Shown here one piece after another: positions 16,102 to 23,612 of a DNA stretch of 64,000 bases (the first letter of the stretch is position 1; the number at the start of each line of letters is the position of its first letter). Origin of the DNA: Pseudoalteromonas sp. CO133X (GTDB lineage Bacteria; Pseudomonadota; Gammaproteobacteria; Enterobacterales; Alteromonadaceae); NCBI GenBank assembly GCA_004208945.1, contig SGPE01000024.1, forward strand, positions 124,001-188,000, read 5' to 3'. The notes beneath the pieces are model-generated. The model saw only the letters and a list, made by a program, of their open reading frames with translations, was not told the origin of the DNA and ran no database searches. Both the position numbers and the translations under genes were made by a program.

Positions 16102-16565
16102 TCAACAGTGTTTCATCGGGTGCGAATTTTCAGCCCATGCAACGACCTCAAGCAGAGCCGTTAACCAGTGAACAAACAGAGCTAATGAATGAAACCTTAG
16201 CCCAGTTTGACCCTGAAAACTTAACTACAGAAGACGCGCAATCAATTATGCAAACATTTATGGACGCGGGTATTCAACCGGGTCAGGAAATGGAAGCAAT
16301 TATGGCTGAAGCTGGCTTTGATGCCGCTGAAGTTGGTGAATTAGGTCGTCCTGAAGGTGAACGTCCTCCTGGTCCGCCACCACCGCCGCCAAGTGGTAAC
16401 TCACTTGAGCAGGTTAATAGCGAAGAAGTTGTCAGTTATTTAGATGAATTGTTAGCGGAATATTCTGATCAACTTGGAGAAGAAGATAAAGAAGCGATAC
16501 TCGCCTCTGTGCAAGAAAAGTTTGGTTTATCTGAAGGTGACTCGCTGTTATCGGTCACAGCGTAA
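16098..16565 (+). CDS. Acidic helical protein with a polyproline hinge, cotranscribed with the EF-hand gene
   Basis: A 155-residue acidic protein of unknown function. Residues 1-20 are Ser/Gln-rich (MINSVSSGANFQPMQRP) and not a Sec signal. Residues 22-80 look like a helical bundle, with LTSEQTELMNETLAQF and AIMAEAGFDAAEVGEL. Residues 85-100 are a proline-rich linker (ERPPGPPPPPPSG). Residues 101-155 are a second acidic helical region with VVSYLDELLAEYSDQL and a Ser-rich end. Its start overlaps the EF-hand stop by four bases, so stoichiometric synthesis and a shared job are likely. There is no cysteine and no clear EF loop. A terminator follows six bases after the stop. I cannot place it in a family. 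Confidence 0.8.
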   Translation: MINSVSSGANFQPMQRPQAEPLTSEQTELMNETLAQFDPENLTTEDAQSIMQTFMDAGIQPGQEMEAIMAEAGFDAAEVGELGRPEGERPPGPPPPPPSGNSLEQVNSEEVVSYLDELLAEYSDQLGEEDKEAILASVQEKFGLSEGDSLLSVTA

Positions 16566-16570
16566 ATTAC

Positions 16571-16595
16571 AAAGCGGTCATGATGACCGCTTTTT
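16571..16595. terminator. Intrinsic terminator of the EF-hand operon
   Basis: AAAGCGGTCA and TGACCGCTTT with a TGA loop, followed by a T-tract on the plus strand. It may also stop the convergent azoR transcript. Confidence 0.9.
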
Positions 16596-16619
16596 ATATC
16601 TAGTTTTATTTGTCACTTA

Positions 16620-17219
16620 TTAAAGTGAAGCGGCCAAAGCCTTTATTTCATTTTGAGCTGTTTCTAAGCTTTGTTCAGCCCCTGGCATTGCTAACCCTTC
16701 CGCGTAGATAAAATCAACATCAGTCATACCAACAAAACCAAGCACATCTTTTAAGTATTTAGTTTGAGTGTCGATATCACTACCTTGGTACACACCACCA
16801 CGGGCAGCCAGTACCACGACTTTTTTGTTTTCAACTAAACCAACTGCGCCTTGTTCTGTGTATTTAAACGTAATACCAGCACGTGCTATACGGTCAATCC
16901 ATGCTTTAAACGTTGATGGAATACCAAAGTTATACATTGGCATACCGATAACGATCAGATCGTTGTCGTTAAGTTCGCCAATTAACTCGTCAGAGATGGC
17001 TGCAAGTGCTTTTTGCTCATCGCTACGCTCGTTTGCATCAGTCATCCACGCAGCCATTTCTGTTTGCGTTAGGTGATCAATTGCGTTGCTGCTTAAGTCG
17101 CGCTGGGTGATCGTTACTTGGTCTTTTTCAGTCAGTTGACTTACAAATGTGTTTGTTAATTTAGTTGAGTTACCGTTTTCACCATTGAGTGAAGAATTTA
17201 AAACAAGTACTTTTTTCAT
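16620..17219 (-). CDS. azoR: FMN-dependent NADH-azoreductase AzoR
   Basis: A 199-residue flavodoxin-like quinone/azo reductase, full length compared with E. coli AzoR (201). The FMN phosphate loop is near residues 7-20 (LNSSLNGENGNSTKLT). The isoalloxazine-binding MPMYNFGIPSTFKAWIDRI lies near 95-113, and the VLAARGGVYQ loop near 135-145. It reduces quinones and azo compounds by two-electron transfer from NADH and protects against electrophilic or thiol stress. It is monocistronic. A strong-looking start lies behind a CAGGTGTCAC leader. No operator is recognised. Confidence 0.95.
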   Translation of the reverse strand: MKKVLVLNSSLNGENGNSTKLTNTFVSQLTEKDQVTITQRDLSSNAIDHLTQTEMAAWMTDANERSDEQKALAAISDELIGELNDNDLIVIGMPMYNFGIPSTFKAWIDRIARAGITFKYTEQGAVGLVENKKVVVLAARGGVYQGSDIDTQTKYLKDVLGFVGMTDVDFIYAEGLAMPGAEQSLETAQNEIKALAASL

Positions 17220-17373
17220 TGTGACACCTGCGAATTAGGAAGTTGTTCTAAGTATAAAAAAGTACAAAACAAAATAATAATGCTATTAATCGAGCAATTT
17301 GTTCGTTTTAAGCGAATGTTTGTCTGTGGGGAAGGAAGCATCATTGTTATTTAGGACGGTACATACGATAAAG

Positions 17374-17397
17374 AAAGGGCGACCTAAGCCGCCTTTT
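17374..17397. terminator. Terminator-like hairpin after the small lipoprotein gene
   Basis: AAAGGGCG and CGCCTTTT pair (one G-U pair) around an 8-base loop with T-rich flanks. It overlaps the stop codon region of the minus-strand lipoprotein gene. Confidence 0.55.
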
Positions 17398-17783
17398 TAT
17401 TGATATGCTAATTCAGCATCAATATTACGCATCAAGTTTGTTACCCAGTTGATGTATTGACGGTGAATCTTCTTACCATCGTAATCTAGGTTGATAGAGT
17501 CTTTGTAATCAATAGAATATTCTTTTTCATTAAAGCTAATTTCAACTCGTAATTGATGTTTACGAATATCTAACGTGCCTAAAACCTTACCTTCTTGATT
17601 TGCACGACATGTCCATCCAAGCTTCATACATGCCTTGAGTATATCGTTCTCGATACTTTTAAGGTCATGGCTCTTATTGGCTACTGTAGGTATAGGGTTA
17701 GAGTCAAAGTTACGAATAGGTACACTCGTGCTACATGCGGACAAAGTCAGCAGTGTAAAAAGTGCAAATACTATCTTTTTCAT
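17397..17783 (-). CDS. Small lipoprotein of unknown function
   Basis: A 128-residue predicted lipoprotein. The signal peptide MKKIVFALFTLLTLSACSTS ends in a lipobox (LSAC), so the mature protein begins with an acylated Cys17. The residue after it is Ser, which favours sorting to the outer membrane. The mature part has two further cysteines in a KACMKLGWTCR motif and a strand-rich end (HQLRVEISFNEKEYSIDYKD), then a helix with a conserved-looking QYINWVTNLMRNIDAEL. This layout is shared by many small uncharacterised gammaproteobacterial lipoproteins. The role is unknown. It is monocistronic, with AAGGACTT before the start codon. Confidence 0.75.
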   Translation of the reverse strand: MKKIVFALFTLLTLSACSTSVPIRNFDSNPIPTVANKSHDLKSIENDILKACMKLGWTCRANQEGKVLGTLDIRKHQLRVEISFNEKEYSIDYKDSINLDYDGKKIHRQYINWVTNLMRNIDAELAYQ

Positions 17784-17840
17784 GGTAAGTCCTTTTTGGA
17801 ATTAAATCAGCGTGATTATGCGCTTTTTTAATAATTTGGT

Positions 17841-19139
17841 CTAGGTATCTTTTAAAAACCAAGCGCTTACTGCACCAGCAAATCCAAGCACACTATAAAA
17901 TAAGATCAGCTCAGCGGTGCTTAAATAGCTATTTAGCAAGCCTACGCTACCCAATAGCAGCAGTATTAGCCCTATCACAGTATTACTAACTGACACATAA
18001 TCAGTACGTTTATTCCCTTCAGCCATATCAACTAAGTAGGTTTTTCGGCCGAGGCGAACGCCTTGATGAGCAACTGTGAGTAAAAAATAACACAGTGGTA
18101 GTAACCAAAATTCATTGAGTGTTGTGGGGCTAAAATACGCAACTAAATACACGGCTAAGCCATTAAGTGTGACAAGTACGGCTGCGAAAACTAGCACTCG
18201 GCGACTCGATAAGTCGCTTAATCTACCCCAAATTGGTGCTGAAACCAGACTGGCAAGGCCAGAAAGAGCCATAAACGTGGCTAGTAGTGAAAAATCAAAG
18301 GCTTGTTCACTGGCAAGTACAATATAAAAGGGAGCACTTAAAGCTGAGCAAAGTAACAATGCACGGGTAATAACAAAGTGGGCAAGTTGTTTATCTTGAT
18401 AGAGAAGTTTTAACTTTTTTAGAGCATGCAACAAGCCGTTTTCAGCGCCTTCGGTTGCACCTTTATATTCCTTTATTTGGCTGTAACTCAGTGCTGCAAA
18501 AAGCCACATGAGCGCAGCCAATATGAGAGCAACATAAACCCCATTGTCATAACCTAAATGTTGTAAATACCATAACCCAAGGCCAAAGGTGAGCGTTGCA
18601 AAGCCTGCAAAACTGGCCGCAAGACCACTAATGCTCCCTCGTTGCTGTTTTGGAATAACCTTACCCAACACATCTTTTGCTGCAATTGAATTAAAACCGC
18701 GGGCAAGGCTAAAGATAATCAAAATACCTATAATCGCAAAGCCTGCACTCGTGCCTTGTAGAGTGAGGGCGCAAATAAGCATAGCGATAATACACACTGC
18801 CTGAATGATAGCCCCAACCACCCACACCCATTTTCTAACCGCAAGCTGGCGAATTAAGTGAGCAATAGCAAGCTGCGGTAGCATAGAACCCGACTCACGT
18901 ATTGGCACAAGCCACGCTATAAAGCTACTAGGCACATTAATACTTTGTAATAACCAAGGAAGCGTCACTTTAGGATTTAAAAGGGCATCAGCAAACTTGC
19001 TAAATAACTGACTCACTAAAAGGGTGATAAAGTTACCTGGCACGACCTTGCAGGCCGCTTCATCTATGGCTTTACATGCGCGCGCATCCTCGGTGTTACT
19101 AAGGCGTTGGTAGATCTCTTCTTTACTGAGCTTTTTCAT
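17841..19139 (-). CDS. MFS transporter
   Basis: A 432-residue major facilitator with a ~45-residue soluble N-terminal extension before the first membrane segment, including KKLSKEEIYQRLSNTEDAR and a short Cys-containing helix. Twelve hydrophobic segments follow. The loop between segments two and three is RESGSMLPQ, and the loop after segment eight has WGRLSDLSSRR, a usual MFS signature. GRKTYLVDMAEGNKRTDYVS lies in the C-terminal half. The substrate is unknown. It lies just downstream of the yghU-like gene on the same strand. A GC-rich hairpin sits between the two genes, so cotranscription is uncertain. Confidence 0.82.
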   Translation of the reverse strand: MKKLSKEEIYQRLSNTEDARACKAIDEAACKVVPGNFITLLVSQLFSKFADALLNPKVTLPWLLQSINVPSSFIAWLVPIRESGSMLPQLAIAHLIRQLAVRKWVWVVGAIIQAVCIIAMLICALTLQGTSAGFAIIGILIIFSLARGFNSIAAKDVLGKVIPKQQRGSISGLAASFAGFATLTFGLGLWYLQHLGYDNGVYVALILAALMWLFAALSYSQIKEYKGATEGAENGLLHALKKLKLLYQDKQLAHFVITRALLLCSALSAPFYIVLASEQAFDFSLLATFMALSGLASLVSAPIWGRLSDLSSRRVLVFAAVLVTLNGLAVYLVAYFSPTTLNEFWLLPLCYFLLTVAHQGVRLGRKTYLVDMAEGNKRTDYVSVSNTVIGLILLLLGSVGLLNSYLSTAELILFYSVLGFAGAVSAWFLKDT

Positions 19140-19174
19140 GTTTCAAAGTTAATGAGAGGGTTGGTTGTCGCAAT

Positions 19175-19191
19175 GGGCTGCATGGCAGCCC
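19175..19191. other. GC-rich hairpin between yghU-like and MFS genes
   Basis: GGGCTGC-ATG-GCAGCCC is a perfect 7-base-pair stem with a 3-base loop and no T-tract. It may weaken transcription from the glutathione-dependent oxidoreductase gene into the MFS gene or stabilise a 3' end. Confidence 0.4.
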
Positions 19192-19196
19192 GATAG

Positions 19197-20036
19197 TTAA
19201 AAGTCGTTTTTGCTGTGTCGCTCGGCAAGTTGCTCTGCTTCATCACCCCATGTACGGTTAACACGGCGACCACGTTGCACTGCAGGGCGGCGTTCAACTT
19301 GTTTTGCCCAGCGTACAACATGGGTATAAGACTCAACATCTAAAAACTCTGCTGCGTCATATAAATAGCCAAGTACAAGGCTTCCGTACCAAGGCCAAAT
19401 CGCAATGTCAGCAATTGAATACTCACTGCCTGCCATGTAGTCATGATCGCTTAAATGGCGGTTGAGTACGTCGAGTTGGCGTTTAACTTCCATAGTAAAG
19501 CGGTCTATTGGATACTGCATTTTAAACGGTGCATAACTATAAAAGTGGCCAAAACCACCACCTAAATAGGGCGCAGAACCCATTTGCCAAAATAGCCAGT
19601 TGCGACACTCGGTTTTACTTGTGTGGTCGCTTGGAATAAGTGCATCAAATTTTTCGGCCAAGTACTGTAAAATCGCACCTGATTCAAAAACACGGGTAAC
19701 AGGCTTGGTGCTGTGATCCATCAATGCGGGGATCTTTGAGTTAGGGTTTACGCTAACAAAACCCGACGAGAATTGGTCACCATCAGCAATTTTGATCAAA
19801 AACGCATCATAGTCAGCGTCATCGATACCAAGCTCAAGTAGCTCTTCAAGCATAATAGTGACTTTTTGACCGTTTGGTGTAGCAAGTGAATAGAGTTGTA
19901 ATGCATGCTCACCCACAGGTAGATCTTGCTGGTGGGTAGCACCTGAAATTGGGCGATTTGTCTTAGCCCATTCGCCACCATTTTCGGCATCCCACTGCCA
20001 CACTTTAGGCGGCGTATAACTGTCGTTATTACTCAT
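19197..20036 (-). CDS. yghU: Glutathione-dependent disulfide-bond oxidoreductase YghU
   Basis: A 279-residue GST-superfamily protein. The long N-terminal lead (NDSYTPPKVWQWDAENGGEW, ANRPISGATH-like KTNRPISGATHQQ) is characteristic of YghU and its Nu-class relatives. The thioredoxin-like domain has LQLYSLATPNGQKVTIMLEE, and the conserved NPNSKIPALMDH precedes the cis-Pro turn and FESGAILQYLAEKF. The helical domain ends with the usual RWAKQVERRPAVQRGRRVN. Nu-class enzymes bind two glutathiones and reduce disulfides. The gene is complete, with an AGGAGT site before the ATG. It is in the same direction as the MFS gene downstream, with a hairpin in the gap. Confidence 0.93.
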   Translation of the reverse strand: MSNNDSYTPPKVWQWDAENGGEWAKTNRPISGATHQQDLPVGEHALQLYSLATPNGQKVTIMLEELLELGIDDADYDAFLIKIADGDQFSSGFVSVNPNSKIPALMDHSTKPVTRVFESGAILQYLAEKFDALIPSDHTSKTECRNWLFWQMGSAPYLGGGFGHFYSYAPFKMQYPIDRFTMEVKRQLDVLNRHLSDHDYMAGSEYSIADIAIWPWYGSLVLGYLYDAAEFLDVESYTHVVRWAKQVERRPAVQRGRRVNRTWGDEAEQLAERHSKNDF

Positions 20037-20149
20037 TGAAACTCCTTTATTTGTGCTTTTGTGAATGTCACTACGAGACTACCATCCTAGTTGATCAACG
20101 TGAGCAAGGGAAGTAGAGTAATCAAATTATAAATATTAAGGAGGATGGT

Positions 20150-20524
20150 ATGAAAAAACACGGTTTAATGATTGGCTTAGAGCGCGTTGGCAGTACATTT
20201 TATTTAACTTTTAAAGTCGTTGGAAAACTCACTCATGATGACTATACAAAACTCACTCCCTTAATTGAAAATGCGCTAGCGTCAGTCCCTCACGCAAAAA
20301 TTAGAGCCTATGTTGATATTACAGAGTTAGAGGGATGGGAGCTTCAAGCAGCATGGGATGACTTAAAGTTGGGGCTTAAGCATAACAAGGAGTTTTGCCG
20401 CATTGCTTTATTAGGAAATGCGAAATGGCAACAAGTGGCTAGCAAGGTGGGTAATTGGTTTACCAGTGGTGAAGTGAAGTATTTTGAGGATGCGAACATT
20501 GCACGTGAATGGTTACATGAATAA
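20150..20524 (+). CDS. SpoIIAA-like (DUF3478) STAS-fold protein
   Basis: A 124-residue cytoplasmic protein that matches the SpoIIAA-like/STAS family over its length. It has GLMIGLERVGSTFYLTFKVV, GKLTHDDYTKLTPLIENAL, RAYVDITELEGWELQAAWDD and the RIALLGNAKWQQ strand-turn, ending with a YFEDANIAREWLHE helix. These proteins are common next to stress or membrane transport genes and their function is not settled. An AAGGAGG ribosome binding site lies directly in front of the ATG. The next gene on the same strand begins nine bases after the stop, so the two probably form an operon with the nuclease-like gene. Confidence 0.9.
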   Translation: MKKHGLMIGLERVGSTFYLTFKVVGKLTHDDYTKLTPLIENALASVPHAKIRAYVDITELEGWELQAAWDDLKLGLKHNKEFCRIALLGNAKWQQVASKVGNWFTSGEVKYFEDANIAREWLHE

Positions 20525-20532
20525 GGTGGCTT

Positions 20533-21549
20533 GTGATAAAGCATAACCAAATAAAGGTGGCGACATTTAACCTTTATAATTATTTAGCGCCACCGAATGC
20601 ATTTTATGATTTCCAGCGTATTTATAGTGCACAGCAATGGGCAAAAAAACAACGCTGGTTAGCCGATTATCTTGAAAACCAACAGCCTGATATCATTGGT
20701 TTCCAAGAAGTGTTTAGTATTGATGCTCTAAAACAGCAAGTAAACGAACAAGGTTATCCTTACTTTGCTGTCGTTGATGAACCCACTGTTATTGATGAGT
20801 TTATTTATCGTGATCCTGTTGTTGCGATTGCTTCACGCTTTAAAATAGTGGCTGTTGCCAAGGTGGAGTATGATACAGATTACTCAGTGCAAATGGGGCT
20901 TAAAGGGTTTCGTTTTAGTCGCGATATTATTCGCGCTACGATAGATGTGCCACATATTGGCGTTGTTGATTGCTATGTACTGCACTTTAAATCAAAGCGT
21001 AGCATGATTGATAACGAATACGATGACACCAGCACTGAGCAACAAAACTTACTTAAGCAGTTAAAAGAGCAGATAGCAGGGCGCTGGGCATCAAGCATAC
21101 AGCGTGGCAGTGAAGCTGCACTATTATTGATAGAAGTCATCAATCGCAGAGCGCAAACTAATAACCCTGTTATTGTAATGGGGGATTTTAATAATGAGTT
21201 GCATGACGGTGTACTCAATCATTTAATTGCCGAGCATTTACACCTCACAGGAAATCGACAAAACAGTGTGTATCGCTCACATTTTACCTTACAGGATAGT
21301 TGGCAGCTTTATCAGCGTCATGTAGTGACCAAAAGTGACAGAGAAGCAACCCATTACTTTGGCAGTAGTAGTTCAGTGTTTGACTATATTTTGCTTTCCA
21401 GGGAGTTTGATGCAGGGTTTCAAAGCAGTTTTTTTGAAGTCGTTGATTATCACACCTATGATCAGCACTTGATCAACCCACAGTTTGCTTATGATGACCA
21501 AAGTACCGACCATGGTGTTGTGATGATCACCATGGTACTTAGGAGTTAA
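20533..21549 (+). CDS. Endonuclease/exonuclease/phosphatase family protein
   Basis: A 338-residue EEP-superfamily hydrolase without a signal peptide. Family motifs in order: KVATFNLYNY (metal-site Asn), DIIGFQEVF (catalytic Glu), DPVVAIASRF, VVDCYVLHFKSKR (His), PVIVMGDFNNE (GDFN) and near the end QSTDHGVVMITM (SDH-type Asp-His pair). All the catalytic positions appear intact. Members cut DNA, RNA or phosphoesters; the substrate is not predictable. It starts at GTG with AAGGTGG in front, nine bases after the SpoIIAA-like gene. Its last bases overlap the end of the convergent frameshifted oxygenase. Confidence 0.85.
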   Translation: MIKHNQIKVATFNLYNYLAPPNAFYDFQRIYSAQQWAKKQRWLADYLENQQPDIIGFQEVFSIDALKQQVNEQGYPYFAVVDEPTVIDEFIYRDPVVAIASRFKIVAVAKVEYDTDYSVQMGLKGFRFSRDIIRATIDVPHIGVVDCYVLHFKSKRSMIDNEYDDTSTEQQNLLKQLKEQIAGRWASSIQRGSEAALLLIEVINRRAQTNNPVIVMGDFNNELHDGVLNHLIAEHLHLTGNRQNSVYRSHFTLQDSWQLYQRHVVTKSDREATHYFGSSSSVFDYILLSREFDAGFQSSFFEVVDYHTYDQHLINPQFAYDDQSTDHGVVMITMVLRS

Positions 21550-21856
21550 TTGTTTTTGATCCAGCTAATACTAAGTAGATATCGGTTACCAGAAATGACT
21601 TTAGTGACTTGATGTTCACAGATATCGGGCCGAAATAATTTGATGCGAGCACTTTCGTAAATTGGTTATGCACAAATAAACTCCCACCAGTTCGCGCTTT
21701 TTTGAGCACAATGTTAAGCCGAAAGTGTTTACCCGCCGTTACCTTATCAGTGTGCGCAGGCACTTCACTTCCTTCAGGGAAGCGTAATATATGAACATCA
21801 AATTTAATTGGCCATCGGGCTGTACATAATACCAATCCGCAATAATACTTAATCAT
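21546..21856 (-). pseudogene. 2OG-Fe(II) oxygenase-like gene interrupted by a frameshift
   Basis: The open frame from 21856 encodes KFDVHILRFPEGSEVPAHTD, the strand and HxD iron ligands of a small 2OG-Fe(II) oxygenase, then HFRLNIVLKKARTGGSLFVHN. After about residue 68 this frame turns into unrelated sequence and ends at 21539. A second frame, shifted by one base from about 21650, instead continues with RIKLFRPDICEHQVTKVISG then NRYLLSISWIKNN and stops at 21546-21548. That frame supplies the expected distal His (EHQV) and the Arg-Ser substrate motif. The gene was therefore one reading frame of about 103-104 codons, and a base has been lost within or near AAAGTGCTCGC. Either it is a true pseudogene or the base is a sequencing error. 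It ends overlapping the EEP gene. Confidence 0.75.
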
Positions 21857-22034
21857 TTTGAGGGATTAAACCTGTCGCTATCTGCGTTAAAAATTTCTGA
21901 TTTACGACTGCATGGATGCAGAAGGTAGAGCAATGCAGGAGCAATTGCCGAGCACAACTAAATAACGAAATTTTTGCCTTGCTATCAACGAGGTTTTATT
22001 GCCTCAAAATAGATCACTTAATTAAGCGAATTGG

Positions 22035-22096
22035 TATAATAGCATTTTGTCGTAGCCCGAAAGTTGCCGACCTTTTTCAAAGCGAAAGCGCTTTTT
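22035..22096 (+). ncRNA. Possible tiny transcript: extended -10 followed by a hairpin with T-run
   Basis: An extended -10 motif (TGGTATAAT, with TATAAT at 22035-22040) is followed about 40 bases later by AAAGCG-AAAG-CGCTTT (22079-22094) and a T-run. This could give an RNA of about 50 bases ending beside the convergent rhomboid gene. No convincing -35 element is seen, so this is weak. Confidence 0.2.
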
Positions 22097-22098
22097 AA

Positions 22099-22686
22099 TC
22101 ATAGGTTATTGTATTTTTTATCACGCTTTGCCATCAGGTAACCCATAAAAGCACCACTTATGGCACCAAATAAATGGCTCTCGAAAGAGATATGAATACG
22201 CTGCGGAAATACACCCCAAATTAAGCCGCTGTAAAGTACAACGACGGCAATGCTGATTAAAATTGCTTTGAATGAGCGGTGCATGATGCCATAGCAGATT
22301 AGATAACCCCATAAACCATAAATTACGCCACTCAAACCTACATGAATATTACTGCGGCCGAATAACCAAACGAGTAGTCCACCAAGCAGTGCAGTGCCAG
22401 TAAAGACTAGCCAAAAACGTTTTACGCTGTATTGGCATACCAGCCACGCAAGAATAGCAAAAGGCACTAAATTACTGACCAAATGCGCCCAGCCGCCATG
22501 TAAAAATGGGGCAAAGAACACGCCTGACACACCAGATATTTGACGAGGTAATATGCCAAAACCGTTAAGGTTTACACCGGGGAGTGAGTTGGCAATTTGC
22601 AGCACCACACAAAGTAACATGATGCCCAAAATAGCAAACCGTTTGCTACTGATAGGGGGAAATTTAGCAGCTGATTTTTCAGTCAT
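22099..22686 (-). CDS. Rhomboid-family intramembrane serine protease
   Basis: A 195-residue membrane protein with six hydrophobic segments. The catalytic dyad of rhomboids is present: Ser119 in GLSGVIYG and His171 in SFESHLFGAISG. The first conserved loop reads FLHGGWAHLVSNLVPF (His63 and the HxxxN pattern). The length is typical of a small bacterial rhomboid without extra domains. It cleaves membrane proteins within or near the bilayer; substrates are unknown. The soluble N-terminus is short and polar (TEKSAAKFPPISSKR). It is monocistronic and ends next to a small hairpin. Confidence 0.93.
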   Translation of the reverse strand: MTEKSAAKFPPISSKRFAILGIMLLCVVLQIANSLPGVNLNGFGILPRQISGVSGVFFAPFLHGGWAHLVSNLVPFAILAWLVCQYSVKRFWLVFTGTALLGGLLVWLFGRSNIHVGLSGVIYGLWGYLICYGIMHRSFKAILISIAVVVLYSGLIWGVFPQRIHISFESHLFGAISGAFMGYLMAKRDKKYNNL

Positions 22687-22791
22687 GGTTGAAGGCTCTT
22701 AAATCAATTCGACCGAATCAGTATAACTTATTAATAGTGAAGGTAAACACCTTGATGCACAAGGTGTTTACTGAGTAATGAATTGTGATTT

Positions 22792-23478
22792 TTAACCTAA
22801 TTTGGTCAGTAGTTTTTTCGCTGCAAGTTCTGAACTTGCAGGGTTTTGCCCTGTGATTAATAAACCGTCTTCAATGGCAAGTACGCCCCAGTCATCGGTT
22901 TTTTGATAGTGACCGCCTTGTTTGATTAGCTCATCTTCTACGAGCAGCGGTACCACATTGGTAAGCTGTACGGCATCTTCTTCAGAGTTACTAAAGCCAG
23001 TAACTTTTTTATCAAATACGACTGATTTACCTGCTGCATTTTTCGCATTGAGTAAGACAGCACTTGCATGACATACCGCGCCAACAGGCTTGTTTGAATT
23101 TAAAAATTGTTCAATCAAACTAATAGAATCCTGGTTATCAACTAAGTCCCATAATGGACCATGACCGCCTGGGTAAAATACTGCGTCATATTCCTCTGCA
23201 TTAATCTCACTCAATGGTTTAGTGTTTGCCATTAAGGTTTTTGCTGCGCTGTCTTCTTCAAAGCGTTTGGTTGCATCTGTGGCAGCGTCAGGTGCCGCGC
23301 TATTTGGATCGACTGGAGGTTGGCCGCCTTTTACTGATGCAAGGGTTACATCTGCACCAGCATCAACAAAGGCGTAGTAGGGGGCTGCAAACTCTTCTAC
23401 CCAAAAACCTGTTTTATGACCGGTATCACCTAATTCATCGTGTGAAGTAAGTACCATTAAAATTTTCTTAGCTGACAT
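22792..23478 (-). CDS. DJ-1/PfpI-family protein (Hsp31-like)
   Basis: A 228-residue DJ-1/PfpI superfamily protein annotated in relatives as a type 1 glutamine amidotransferase-like protein. The nucleophile elbow is AVCHASAVLL with Cys136. The acidic partner is in WVEEFAAPYYAF (Glu28/29), and the PGGHGPLWDL motif is near residues 103-112. The insert and length resemble Hsp31-like class I members with glyoxalase III or deglycase activity, which detoxify methylglyoxal. Methylglyoxal synthase is also encoded in this window, though far away. It is transcribed divergently from a LysR regulator that is its likely controller, across a 134-base gap with a palindromic operator candidate. Confidence 0.9.
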   Translation of the reverse strand: MSAKKILMVLTSHDELGDTGHKTGFWVEEFAAPYYAFVDAGADVTLASVKGGQPPVDPNSAAPDAATDATKRFEEDSAAKTLMANTKPLSEINAEEYDAVFYPGGHGPLWDLVDNQDSISLIEQFLNSNKPVGAVCHASAVLLNAKNAAGKSVVFDKKVTGFSNSEEDAVQLTNVVPLLVEDELIKQGGHYQKTDDWGVLAIEDGLLITGQNPASSELAAKKLLTKLG

Positions 23479-23556
23479 AGTGAACCCTTTTTTGTGTATT
23501 AAACATCGTTGATAACACTATAGGGATGAAAACTTAGTTAAACAACGCAGATAAAA

Positions 23557-23591
23557 TTGACTTCATTGGTTTAATAATTGATACAATTATT
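23557..23591 (+). promoter_or_regulatory. lysR promoter with palindromic LysR-type operator
   Basis: TTGACT (23557-23562) and GATACA (23580-23585) are 17 bases apart. A perfect inverted repeat AATAATTG-ATA-CAATTATT (23573-23591) covers the -10 region and ends 21 bases before the lysR start. It contains the T-N11-A form of LysR sites, which suggests autoregulation and control of the divergent DJ-1 gene. Confidence 0.5.
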
Positions 23592-23612
23592 CAGATCATA
23601 TTAGGAATCCAT

